A stretch of 5,682 bases of DNA from Alphaproteobacteria bacterium (GTDB lineage: Bacteria; Pseudomonadota; Alphaproteobacteria; GCA-2731375): the NCBI GenBank assembly GCA_028281075.1, contig JANQKO010000037.1:1-5682 (forward strand), written 5' to 3'. Position numbers and translations under genes: made by a program. The notes beneath the pieces were generated by a model, which was given only the letters and a program-made list of their open reading frames with translations, was not told the origin of the DNA and did not search any database. Below, piece by piece: positions 1-5,639 of the stretch (position 1 is its first letter; the number at the start of each line of letters is the position of its first letter).

Positions 1-44
1 CCACCCGGCCACCCTACGCCAGTATCCTATGGGTGGCCGGGTGG
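1..44. repeat. Perfect 14-bp inverted repeat at the window edge
   Basis: Positions 1-14 (CCACCCGGCCACCC) are the exact reverse complement of 31-44 (GGGTGGCCGGGTGG), with a 16-nt centre at 15-30. No T-run follows, so it is not a standard intrinsic terminator on the + strand. It lies about 70 nt ahead of the first gene. It looks like an intergenic palindromic repeat or the 3' structure of an upstream transcript. Because it begins at base 1, the left arm may continue outside the window. Confidence 0.75.
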
Positions 45-114
45 GGGAGCGGGCCGGCAAGGCCATCATCAAGCGGACTCTGACGCCGCGCCAGCCAGAC
101 CACCAAGGCCGCCC

Positions 115-1002
115 ATGAACCACGATTGGCGGGACCTGTCGCAGGACGCGCTGGACCGGGCCTACGACCAGGCCGCCTACGCGCCGAACATGGCGCAGGT
201 GCTGGCGCGCTTCGGCGCCAACAGCGCGCTCGTCCGCCGGCGCCTTGGCCGGCCGCGCCGCCTGGCCTATGGCGAGGGCACGAAGGAAGCACTCGACGTG
301 TTCCGGACGGCGGCGGCGGACGCGCCCGTGCTGGTGTTCATCCATGGCGGCGCCTGGCGCGCCGGCGCCGCCGCCGACTATGCCTTCCTGGCCGAGATGT
401 TCGTGCGCGCCGGTATCGTCCTGGTGATCCCGGATTTCGACTGGGTGCAGGACCGGGACGGCGACCTGCGGCCGCTCGCCGACCAGGTACAGCGGGCGAT
501 CGCCTGGACGCACCGGCATGCCGCCGGCCTGGGCGCCGACCCGGACCGGCTCTATCTCGCCGCCCATTCCTCCGGCGCCCATCTGGCCGGCGTCGCGCTG
601 ACCTGCGACTGGCATGCCGGCCACCGCGCCCCGCGGGACCTGGTCAAGGGCGCGCTGCTGTGCGGCGGGATCTACGACCTGGCGCCGGTCCGGCGGTCCG
701 CCCGCGGCGGCTATGTCGCCATCAGCGACGACATCGAACGGGAACTCAGCCCGATCCGGCATGCGGGCCGCATCTCCACGCCGCTGGTCCTGGCCCACGG
801 CACGCTGGAGACGCCCGAGTTCCAGCGGCAGACCCGGGAATTCGCCGCCGCGCTCGACGGACGGGGCCGGCCGGTCGAGACCATCGTGGCGGAACACTAC
901 AATCATTTCGAGATCCTGGAGACGCTGGCCAATCCCGTCGGCCTGCTCGGCGACGCGGCGCTGCGCCTGGTCGGCCTTGCCGCGCCGCCGCCGTCGCTTT
1001 GA
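115..1002 (+). CDS. Alpha/beta hydrolase, arylformamidase (kynurenine formamidase)-like
   Basis: A 295-residue alpha/beta hydrolase of the esterase/arylformamidase type, probably cytoplasmic since no signal peptide is visible. Family members hydrolyse formamides, amides or esters; the substrate here is unknown. The oxyanion-hole motif HGGAW is at residues 77-81. The nucleophile elbow is A-H-S-S-G with Ser152. The segment GIYDLAP (185-191) and the stretch TLETPEFQRQ (230-239) are typical of arylformamidase-like proteins. His264 in NHFEI is the likely catalytic histidine, and Glu232 is the candidate acid in place of the usual Asp (inferred). The N-terminal YDQAAYAPN (17-25) also suits the family and supports the ATG at 115. 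A modest AAGG (105-108) lies 6 nt upstream. The frame is open back to base 1, but no ATG, GTG or TTG precedes this start. It is the first gene of a run of six on one strand, 97 nt ahead of an ABC importer. A general carboxylesterase is the alternative. The tryptophan pathway role is unsupported, as no kyn genes are adjacent. Confidence 0.85.
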   Translation: MNHDWRDLSQDALDRAYDQAAYAPNMAQVLARFGANSALVRRRLGRPRRLAYGEGTKEALDVFRTAAADAPVLVFIHGGAWRAGAAADYAFLAEMFVRAGIVLVIPDFDWVQDRDGDLRPLADQVQRAIAWTHRHAAGLGADPDRLYLAAHSSGAHLAGVALTCDWHAGHRAPRDLVKGALLCGGIYDLAPVRRSARGGYVAISDDIERELSPIRHAGRISTPLVLAHGTLETPEFQRQTREFAAALDGRGRPVETIVAEHYNHFEILETLANPVGLLGDAALRLVGLAAPPPSL

Positions 1003-1050
1003 CAACCGCCCCGACCCGTGAAATGGTCTGGGGACCCATTCTTTCCTGAG

Positions 1051-1092
1051 TTGTCCCGGGCGTGTTGTCCCCGGCGAGCTGTTCCGTGCGAG
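1051..1092 (+). repeat. Imperfect 14-nt tandem repeat upstream of the ABC ATPase
   Basis: Three consecutive 14-nt units read TTGTCCCGGGCGTG (1051), TTGTCCCCGGCGAG (1065) and CTGTTCCGTGCGAG (1079). Units 1 and 2 match at 12 of 14 positions, and units 2 and 3 at 10 of 14. A weak fourth unit begins at 1093 and runs into the ATG at 1100. The array fills most of the 97-nt gap between the first hydrolase and the ATPase. It could be repeated regulator sites or chance low complexity. I see no convincing -35/-10 pair in the gap. Confidence 0.45.
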
Positions 1093-1099
1093 TGGTCCC

Positions 1100-1876
1100 A
1101 TGGCCGAGGAAATCCTGACATTCGACGAGGTCATGACCCGCTTCAACGCGGAGACGATCTATGACGGCCTCAGCTTCTCGGTCCGGCCCGGTGAATTCCT
1201 CTGCATCCTCGGCCCCAGCGGCTGCGGCAAGTCGACGTCGCTGCGCCTGATGGGCGACCTGCTGGACGTGCAGGGCGGCACGGTCACCGTCGCCGGCCTG
1301 CCGCCCGAACGCGGCTGGGACCAGCTTGCCTATGTCTTCCAGTCGCCGCGGCTGGTGCCCTGGCGGACGGCGCTGGGGAACGTCATGCTGGGCATGGAGC
1401 TGCGCTTCGACGACCGGCCGAAGCGGGAGATGGAGGAGGCGGCGCGGCGGCTGCTGGCCCTGGTCGGCCTGCAGCGCGATACGGACAAGTATCCGGCCAT
1501 GCTGTCGGGCGGCGAGCGGCAGCGAGTGGCCATCGCGCGCGCGCTCTCGGTCGACCCGAAGATCATTCTGATGGACGAGCCGTTCTCCGCCCTCGACCTG
1601 AACACGCGGCGGCGCATGCGGGCCGAGATCATCCGGATCTGGCAGGAGACCGGCAAGACCGTGGTCTTCGTCACGCACGACATCGAGGAAGCCCTGGTGC
1701 TGGCGGACCGCATCCTGCTGCTGTCGAACAAGCCGACCAGCGTGCTGGAAACCATCGTCCTGGCGGACGCGCGGCCGCGCGACCTGGACGGCTCGGCCGT
1801 GCTGAACGAGCACAAGAACCATCTGATCTCGCTCTTCCGCACGCTGGAAGACGCCGGAAAGGAGGTGGCCACCTGA
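1100..1876 (+). CDS. ABC importer ATPase, nitrate/sulfonate/taurine type
   Basis: A 258-residue nucleotide-binding subunit that would dimerise on the cytoplasmic face and power import through the two permeases encoded downstream. All ATPase motifs are present: Walker A GPSGCGKST (38-46), Q-loop glutamine at 81 in VFQSPRLVPW, signature LSGGERQR (135-142), Walker B IILMDEP (155-161) with catalytic Glu160, D-loop SALD (163-166) and H-loop His193 in VTHD. The phrase QSPRLVPWRTALGNV is characteristic of the SsuB/TauB/NrtD group, and the length is normal for it. The ATG at 1100 has only a weak GAG (1090-1092) as ribosome site. An in-frame TGA at 1019-1021 bounds the frame, and no ATG, GTG or TTG lies between, so the start is well fixed. 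Exact substrate class cannot be told from an ATPase. The binding protein follows after 135 nt. Confidence 0.95.
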   Translation: MAEEILTFDEVMTRFNAETIYDGLSFSVRPGEFLCILGPSGCGKSTSLRLMGDLLDVQGGTVTVAGLPPERGWDQLAYVFQSPRLVPWRTALGNVMLGMELRFDDRPKREMEEAARRLLALVGLQRDTDKYPAMLSGGERQRVAIARALSVDPKIILMDEPFSALDLNTRRRMRAEIIRIWQETGKTVVFVTHDIEEALVLADRILLLSNKPTSVLETIVLADARPRDLDGSAVLNEHKNHLISLFRTLEDAGKEVAT

Positions 1877-1913
1877 CCGGCGCGGCAAGCGGCAGGCATC
1901 GCCGCGCGCGCCT

Positions 1914-1970
1914 GACGATGCCGCGACCGGGCCGGTCCCGCCACGACGACCGGCCGGCGGCGGCATCGTC
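1914..1970 (+). promoter_or_regulatory. Long intergenic stem-loop between ATPase and binding protein
   Basis: GACGATGCCGC (1914-1924) is the perfect reverse complement of GCGGCATCGTC (1960-1970), giving an 11-bp outer stem. Inside it, GGCCGGTC (1930-1937) pairs with GACCGGCC (1948-1955) around a 10-nt loop, the two stems being separated by an asymmetric internal loop. No U-run follows, so this is not a classic terminator. A structure between the ATPase and the binding-protein gene could stabilise the downstream message or act as a partial processing or termination point, which would let the binding protein exceed the membrane subunits (inference). GACCGG-G-CCGGTC (1925-1937) is also a 13-bp DNA palindrome and could instead be an operator. 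Confidence 0.6.
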
Positions 1971-1999
1971 GAACAGTCGACCATGACGCAAACCAGAAG

Positions 2000-2005
2000 G
2001 GAGGT
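2000..2005 (+). promoter_or_regulatory. Strong Shine-Dalgarno of the binding-protein gene
   Basis: GGAGGT lies 6 nt before the ATG at 2012, within AAGGGAGGT (1997-2005). It is a near-perfect anti-16S match and the best site in the cluster. It fixes the start, and fits the excess of binding protein over permease usual in ABC importers. Confidence 0.85.
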
Positions 2006-2011
2006 AGTCCA

Positions 2012-2998
2012 ATGTCGTTTCGCAAGATCCTGGGAGCGGTCGCGGCCGTGGCGCTGCTGGCGGCCACGTCGGCCGGCGCCAAGGAGAAGCTCAGCTATGC
2101 CTATCTCGCCGACCCGGCGCTGGAAGGCATCCTCTATGCCATCAAGTCGGGCAAGGTGACCTCGGACCTGATCGACATCGAGGCCAGCGCGCTGCAGATC
2201 CCGGCGCTGATCTCCTCGACCCCGGCGAAGAAATACGACGTGATCATGAACGCCGTGATGGCGATCCCGTTCGCGAAACGGCGGGGGCTGGACCTGGTCG
2301 TCCTCTCGACCGCTTTGCGCTCGGCCGAAGGGCGGCTGGGCGCCGGCGTCTGGGTCAAGAAGGACAGCCCCTACCGGACGCTCGCGGACCTGAAGGGCAA
2401 GAAGATCGGCAGCTATTCGCTGCGCGCCACCGGCACGACCTGGATCCGCATCGCGCTGTGGAAGAAGCACGGCATCAACGTCTCCTACAAGGGCGGCGAT
2501 TTCAACTGGGTCGAGATGCCGGCCCCGACGCTGCTGACGGCGCTGGAAGCCGAGAACGTCGATGCCGCGACGCTGATCCACAGCCAGGCCTTCAAGGCGC
2601 ACGGCAGCGGTGGCTACCGCGTGCTCGCCTGGACCAACCAGGACATCCGGGAGCTGTTCGGCATCGATTCCGTCTCGGCCGTGAACGTGACCTATCCGGA
2701 GAAGCTGGCGGAACGCCCGGCGGCGTTCAAGGAGTTCAACCGGATGCTGCACGAATCGGTGCGCTACGCCGTGGCCAACCCCGACGAAGTCGGCGCGGCG
2801 ATCGCCCAATCGACCGCGAAGGTGCCGCCGGACTACTTCGAGGCCTGGCTGAACGACTATGCCTACTTCCCTGGCGCGGTCAGCGACGCGGACAAGCAGG
2901 CCATGACGCTGATCTGGACCATGGCCAAGGAGATGGGCGTCCTGAAGAAGGTGCCCGACGTCGAGCAGGTGATCTGGGAGCACGCGACGACCGAGTAG
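2012..2998 (+). CDS. Periplasmic substrate-binding protein, NMT1/SsuA-like
   Basis: A 328-residue exported solute-binding protein that would capture the ligand in the periplasm and deliver it to the two permeases. Residues 1-23 form a Sec signal peptide: Arg4-Lys5, a hydrophobic core GAVAAVALLAA, then SAGA with probable signal peptidase I cleavage after Ala23. No lipobox cysteine is present, so the mature protein should be soluble. The body has the layout of the NMT1/SsuA/TauA fold: an early strand KLSYAYLADP, the segment YDVIMNAVMAIPFAKRRGLDLVVLS, then the domain-crossing stretch SPYRTLADLKGKKIGSYSLRATGTTWIRIAL, and TLLTALEAENVDAATLIHSQAF, where such proteins usually line the pocket. The length is typical. 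The CCCFC signature of ThiY-type pyrimidine-binding proteins is absent. The ligand is unknown; a sulfonate, a nitrogenous organic acid or an amide are all possible. The start is set by the strong GGAGGT. Confidence 0.92.
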   Translation: MSFRKILGAVAAVALLAATSAGAKEKLSYAYLADPALEGILYAIKSGKVTSDLIDIEASALQIPALISSTPAKKYDVIMNAVMAIPFAKRRGLDLVVLSTALRSAEGRLGAGVWVKKDSPYRTLADLKGKKIGSYSLRATGTTWIRIALWKKHGINVSYKGGDFNWVEMPAPTLLTALEAENVDAATLIHSQAFKAHGSGGYRVLAWTNQDIRELFGIDSVSAVNVTYPEKLAERPAAFKEFNRMLHESVRYAVANPDEVGAAIAQSTAKVPPDYFEAWLNDYAYFPGAVSDADKQAMTLIWTMAKEMGVLKKVPDVEQVIWEHATTE

Positions 2999-3019
2999 GC
3001 CGGCGCCGGCATCCCGCCC

Positions 3020-3799
3020 ATGTCACCGCCCCCGGCCGCGACCGCGCGGCGCCGTGCCCGCCTTGCCGGGCACGGCTTCGTGGTCGCCTTCATCGGCGTC
3101 TGGGCGCTCTACGGCATGACGGTGGACAGCTATGTCCTGCCGGGACCGGATGCCGTCGCGCTGCGCCTCGTCCGCATGTTCGGCGACGTCTACGAGGTCC
3201 AGCATATGCTCTATTCCTTCGGGCATATCGTCTCGGCGGTGGCGATCTCCTTCGTCATCGGCAGCGCGCTGGCCTTCCTGGCCCACTATGTCGGGATCTG
3301 CCGGCTGGCCGTGCACGGCCGGCTCAGCCCCTTCCTCAACTCCTTCTCCGGCATCGGCTGGACCTTCCTGGCGATCATCTGGTTCGGCATCTCCGACGTC
3401 ACCGTGGTCTTCGTCATCTCGATGGTGCTGATCCCGTTCGCGATCATCAACATGCGCGAGGGGCTGGCGAATCTCGACGCCGAGCGGATCGAGATGGCGG
3501 CGAGCTTCACCCGCTCGGGCTGGCGCCGCTTCCGGCTGGTCATCCTGCCGTCGCTCTATCCGTTCATTTTCGCGACCATCCGGATCAGCTTCGGCGTCGC
3601 CTGGAAGGTGGCGCTGACGGCCGAGCTGTTCGGCGGCAACACGGGCCTGGGCTATCTGCTGAACCTGGCGCGCCAGGATTTCGACATGCCGCTGGTGCTG
3701 GCGGTCATCATCGTCATCATCGGCTTCGTCTATGCCACCGACCGGTTCCTGTTCGCGCCGGTCCAGGCCGCGCTCGCGAGGCATCATGGCGCGGTCTGA
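3020..3799 (+). CDS. ABC importer permease 1 (SsuC/TauC-like)
   Basis: A 259-residue inner-membrane permease of the binding-protein-dependent transport (BPD_transp_1) family. Hydrophobic spans are visible at about residues 20-35, 66-91, 110-124, 127-145, 181-205 and 230-250, giving the six-helix layout. The cytoplasmic coupling loop that docks on the ATPase is EMAASFTRSGWRRFRLVILP (158-177), an EAA motif with Thr where the conserved Gly normally sits. The periplasmic entry motif LPGPDAVA follows the first helix. The gene starts 21 nt after the binding protein stops. No Shine-Dalgarno is visible before the ATG at 3020, so translation may depend on coupling to the gene upstream. A 12-nt perfect palindrome (GCCGGCGCCGGC, 2999-3010) fills the short gap. 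The N-terminus (SPPPAATARRRARL) is basic and cytoplasmic. It is paralogous to the next gene. Confidence 0.93.
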   Translation: MSPPPAATARRRARLAGHGFVVAFIGVWALYGMTVDSYVLPGPDAVALRLVRMFGDVYEVQHMLYSFGHIVSAVAISFVIGSALAFLAHYVGICRLAVHGRLSPFLNSFSGIGWTFLAIIWFGISDVTVVFVISMVLIPFAIINMREGLANLDAERIEMAASFTRSGWRRFRLVILPSLYPFIFATIRISFGVAWKVALTAELFGGNTGLGYLLNLARQDFDMPLVLAVIIVIIGFVYATDRFLFAPVQAALARHHGAV

Positions 3800-4577
3800 C
3801 GAACGGGGCGGGGGAAATACGGCCCGGCGGCGCGCCGCCGCGCGCGTCGTCGCGGAGGGCCTGCTGCTGCTCGCCGTGCTGGGATGGTGGCTGCTGTCGC
3901 GCACCATGCCCGACTTCATCATGCCCGGTCCGGCGGCGGTCGCGTTGCAGATCTGGACGCTGTTCACCGACCCGGCCTATCTGCAGCATGTCGCGGTCAG
4001 CACCATACGCGTGATCCTGGCCGTCGTGCTGGCGGTCCTGCTGGGCACGCTGCTGGCGTTCCTGCCGCGCTGGCTGCCGGTGACGGAGGTGATCGTGCAC
4101 GAACGCATCCGGCCGCTGCTCAACTCCTTTCCGTCGGTCGGCTGGGCGATCCTGGCGGTCATCTGGTTCGGGCCGTCGCACGGCACGATCGTCTTCGTCA
4201 TGGTCATGATCCTGACGCCGTTCTGCCTGATCAACGTCTCCGAAGGCATCCGCGAGCTCGACGCCGAGCTGCTGGAGATGGCGCGCAGCTTCACGCGGCG
4301 GCGCCTGGCGGTCCTGCGCAAGGTCACCCTGCCGCTGCTGGTGCCCTATTTCGTCTCGGCGCTGCGCATCGCCTACGGTGTCGGCTGGAAGATCGCGCTG
4401 GTCGCCGAGCTGTTCGGCACCGAGAGCGGCCTCGGCTTCCTGCTGCAGCAGGCCCAGTCGGTCGCCGACGCCACGACCGTGTTCGCCACCTGCTTCGCCA
4501 TCGTGCTGATCTTCTGGATCGGCGAGAAGCTGATCATCGACCCCCTGTCACGGCGCTTCAGCCATGAACGGACCTGA
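3786..4577 (+). CDS. ABC importer permease 2, paralogue of permease 1
   Basis: A 263-residue second permease, probably forming a heterodimeric pore with permease 1. The first helix spans about residues 21-38, followed by MPGPAAVA (46-53), helix 2 at about 69-93, LNSFPSVGWAILAVIWFG (112-129), helix 4 at about 133-151, an EAA loop EMARSFTRRRLAVLRKVTLP (164-183), then GVGWKIALVAELFG and two C-terminal helices. An upstream in-frame ATG at 3732 would add 18 residues, but all of that segment lies inside permease 1. The ATG at 3786 has GAGG (3778-3781) 4 nt upstream, gives a normal basic N-terminus, and produces a 14-bp overlap with permease 1 that suggests translational coupling. Over the conserved LNSF-to-A(Q/R) region I count 61 identities in 114 aligned residues with permease 1, indicating tandem duplication. 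The EAA loop has Thr in place of the usual Gly, exactly as in its partner. Confidence 0.93.
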   Translation: MARSDERGGGNTARRRAAARVVAEGLLLLAVLGWWLLSRTMPDFIMPGPAAVALQIWTLFTDPAYLQHVAVSTIRVILAVVLAVLLGTLLAFLPRWLPVTEVIVHERIRPLLNSFPSVGWAILAVIWFGPSHGTIVFVMVMILTPFCLINVSEGIRELDAELLEMARSFTRRRLAVLRKVTLPLLVPYFVSALRIAYGVGWKIALVAELFGTESGLGFLLQQAQSVADATTVFATCFAIVLIFWIGEKLIIDPLSRRFSHERT

Positions 4578-4592
4578 GAGACCGGTTGAAAA

Positions 4593-4608
4593 CGGGCCCG
4601 CCGGCCCG
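4593..4608 (+). other. Small GC hairpin before the second hydrolase
   Basis: CGGGCC (4593-4598) pairs with GGCCCG (4603-4608) around a CGCC loop, in the 63-nt gap between permease 2 and the second hydrolase. There is no T-run. It could be a weak pause or processing site, or a chance result of high GC. Confidence 0.3.
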
Positions 4609-4627
4609 CGCCTCGCACACCTGGGAT

Positions 4628-4633
4628 AAGGAG
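4628..4633 (+). promoter_or_regulatory. Shine-Dalgarno of the second hydrolase gene
   Basis: AAGGAG lies 7 nt before the ATG at 4641, an ideal sequence and spacing. It fixes the start and implies efficient translation independent of coupling to permease 2. Confidence 0.8.
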
Positions 4634-4640
4634 ACCCGCC

Positions 4641-5453
4641 ATGCCGGCCATCAAGACCGAACGCATCCTCGGCAACCCCGCGATCGCCGTCGACCATGCC
4701 GGCGAAGGGGAGCTGCTGGTGTTCCTGCACGGCATCGGCGGCAACCGGACGAACTGGACGGAGCAGGTCGAGCTGTTCGCCGGGACCTGCCACGCGGTGG
4801 CCTGGGACGCGCGCGGCTATGGCGACAGCGACGACTATGACGGCCCCCTCGACTTCAGCGATTTCTCCCGCGACCTGAACGGGCTGCTGGACCATTTCGG
4901 CGCCGAGACGGCGCATATCTGCGGCCTGTCCATGGGCGGACGGATCGCGCAGGACTTCCATGCCCTGTTTCCCGGACGGGTGAAGACCCTGACCCTGGTC
5001 GCGACCTTCTCCGGCTTCCGGAACTTCTCCGACGCGGACAAGCAGCGCTTCATCGACCTGCGGCGCAAGCCGCTCGTCGAGGAGGGCAAGGAGCCGAAGG
5101 ACATCGCGCCCGTGGTCGCCCGGACCCTGATCGGCCCGCATGCCACCGAGGCGCATTACCAGCGCCTGGTGCGGAGCATGGAGAAGCTGCACAAGGAGAG
5201 CTACATCAAGACGGTCGAGGCAACGACGATGTACGACCGCACGCCGGACCTCGGCGGCATCGCGGTGCCCACGCTGCTGATCTACGGCGAGAATGACGGC
5301 CTGACGAAGCCGGACATCGGGCTTGCCATGGCCAGCCAGATCAAGGACAGCGAGTATGTCCTGGTCCCGCGTTCAGGCCACCTGATCAACATCGAGGAGC
5401 CGGCGCTGTTCAACGCCGCGCTGATGGCGTTCCTGAAAAAGCATATGGGCTGA
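4641..5453 (+). CDS. Alpha/beta hydrolase with Ser-Asp-His triad (enol-lactonase/MhpC-like)
   Basis: A 270-residue alpha/beta hydrolase fold protein, probably cytoplasmic because no signal peptide is visible. The oxyanion motif HGIGGN is at 30-35, followed by WDARGYGDSD (55-64), the nucleophile elbow GLSMGG with Ser97, the acid Asp219 in YGENDGLT, and the catalytic His247 in SGHLINIEEP. The triad is complete and correctly spaced. The cap region between about residues 125 and 190 is charged and helical. Overall it resembles 3-oxoadipate enol-lactonase, haloperoxidase-like esterases and ring-cleavage C-C hydrolases, and motifs alone do not separate these. It starts 63 nt after permease 2 with its own strong ribosome site, and is the last gene of the cluster. 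Together with the first hydrolase it brackets the importer, suggesting that it processes the imported compound (inference). The two hydrolases belong to different subfamilies and are not a tandem duplication. Confidence 0.92.
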   Translation: MPAIKTERILGNPAIAVDHAGEGELLVFLHGIGGNRTNWTEQVELFAGTCHAVAWDARGYGDSDDYDGPLDFSDFSRDLNGLLDHFGAETAHICGLSMGGRIAQDFHALFPGRVKTLTLVATFSGFRNFSDADKQRFIDLRRKPLVEEGKEPKDIAPVVARTLIGPHATEAHYQRLVRSMEKLHKESYIKTVEATTMYDRTPDLGGIAVPTLLIYGENDGLTKPDIGLAMASQIKDSEYVLVPRSGHLINIEEPALFNAALMAFLKKHMG

Positions 5454-5524
5454 CCGGGCCGGCCGCCGCGCGCCCTGCCTAGCCTGCATTTCTCACCGCC
5501 ATCATGGTCTGCGCAGCGCTCCTG

Positions 5525-5555
5525 CCCTGTCGGCGGCACGGCGCCGCCCGAAGGG
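5525..5555 (+). other. Side hairpin within the large inverted repeat
   Basis: CCCT (5525-5528) pairs with AGGG (5552-5555), TC (5530-5531) with GA (5550-5551), and GGCGGC (5532-5537) with GCCGCC (5543-5548) around an ACGGC loop. Single-base bulges occur at G5529 and C5549. It is a 12-bp stem present only in the left half of the large repeat. Confidence 0.6.
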
Positions 5556-5595
5556 TCGCGCGCAGGCGCCCGCCCGCGGCGTCGCGGACCTCAAC

Positions 5596-5615
5596 CGTAG
5601 TCCCACTACGCTTTT
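5596..5615 (+). terminator. Possible weak terminator hairpin
   Basis: CGTAGT (5596-5601) and ACTACG (5605-5610) form a perfect 6-bp stem with a CCC loop, followed by CTTTT (5611-5615). The stem is short and the T-run has only four residues, so intrinsic termination is possible but weak. It lies in the apical loop of the large inverted repeat. Confidence 0.35.
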
Positions 5616-5617
5616 CG

Positions 5618-5639
5618 GCCCGCTCCTGGCGGAGCGGGC
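5618..5639 (+). other. Apical hairpin competing with the inner stem
   Basis: GCCCGCTCC (5618-5626) and GGAGCGGGC (5631-5639) pair perfectly over 9 bp with a TGGC loop. Bases 5634-5639 also belong to the inner 19-bp stem of the large repeat, so the two pairings are partly exclusive. Confidence 0.6.

Noticed and set aside
115..1002. Assignment as kynB of the kynurenine pathway
   Set aside because: Motifs fit arylformamidase-like hydrolases, but no tryptophan dioxygenase or kynureninase gene is adjacent and the neighbours encode an importer.
1025..1036. GGTC-TGGG-GACC hairpin in the first intergenic gap
   Set aside because: The stem is only 4 bp with no T-run, well within chance for this composition.
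746..2983. Antisense open frame of 745 codons
   Set aside because: It lies opposite three clearly conserved genes, its translation is rich in Arg, His and Gln with no family motifs, and long antisense frames are expected at this GC content.
2012..2998. ThiY-like pyrimidine precursor-binding protein
   Set aside because: The formamidase-like neighbour made an N-formyl pyrimidine salvage system tempting, but the CCCFC signature of that family is absent and no thiamine gene is present.
2999..3010. 12-nt palindrome GCCGGCGCCGGC as an operator
   Set aside because: It lies between the binding protein stop and the permease start inside an operon; simple GC palindromes are frequent at this composition and no promoter is nearby.
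3732..3785. Longer N-terminus for permease 2 starting at 3732
   Set aside because: It would add 18 Arg/Ser/Pro-rich residues wholly inside permease 1 and without a good ribosome site; the ATG at 3786 has GAGG upstream and a normal permease N-terminus.
3023..3967. 314-codon antisense frame over permease 1
   Set aside because: Asp/Arg/Glu-rich shadow complementary to the hydrophobic permease codons, with no recognisable motif.
2458..4014. 518-codon + strand frame across the binding protein and permease 1
   Set aside because: It is an out-of-frame shadow: low-complexity Arg/Gly/Ala-rich translation without domains, while the overlapping frames carry real proteins.
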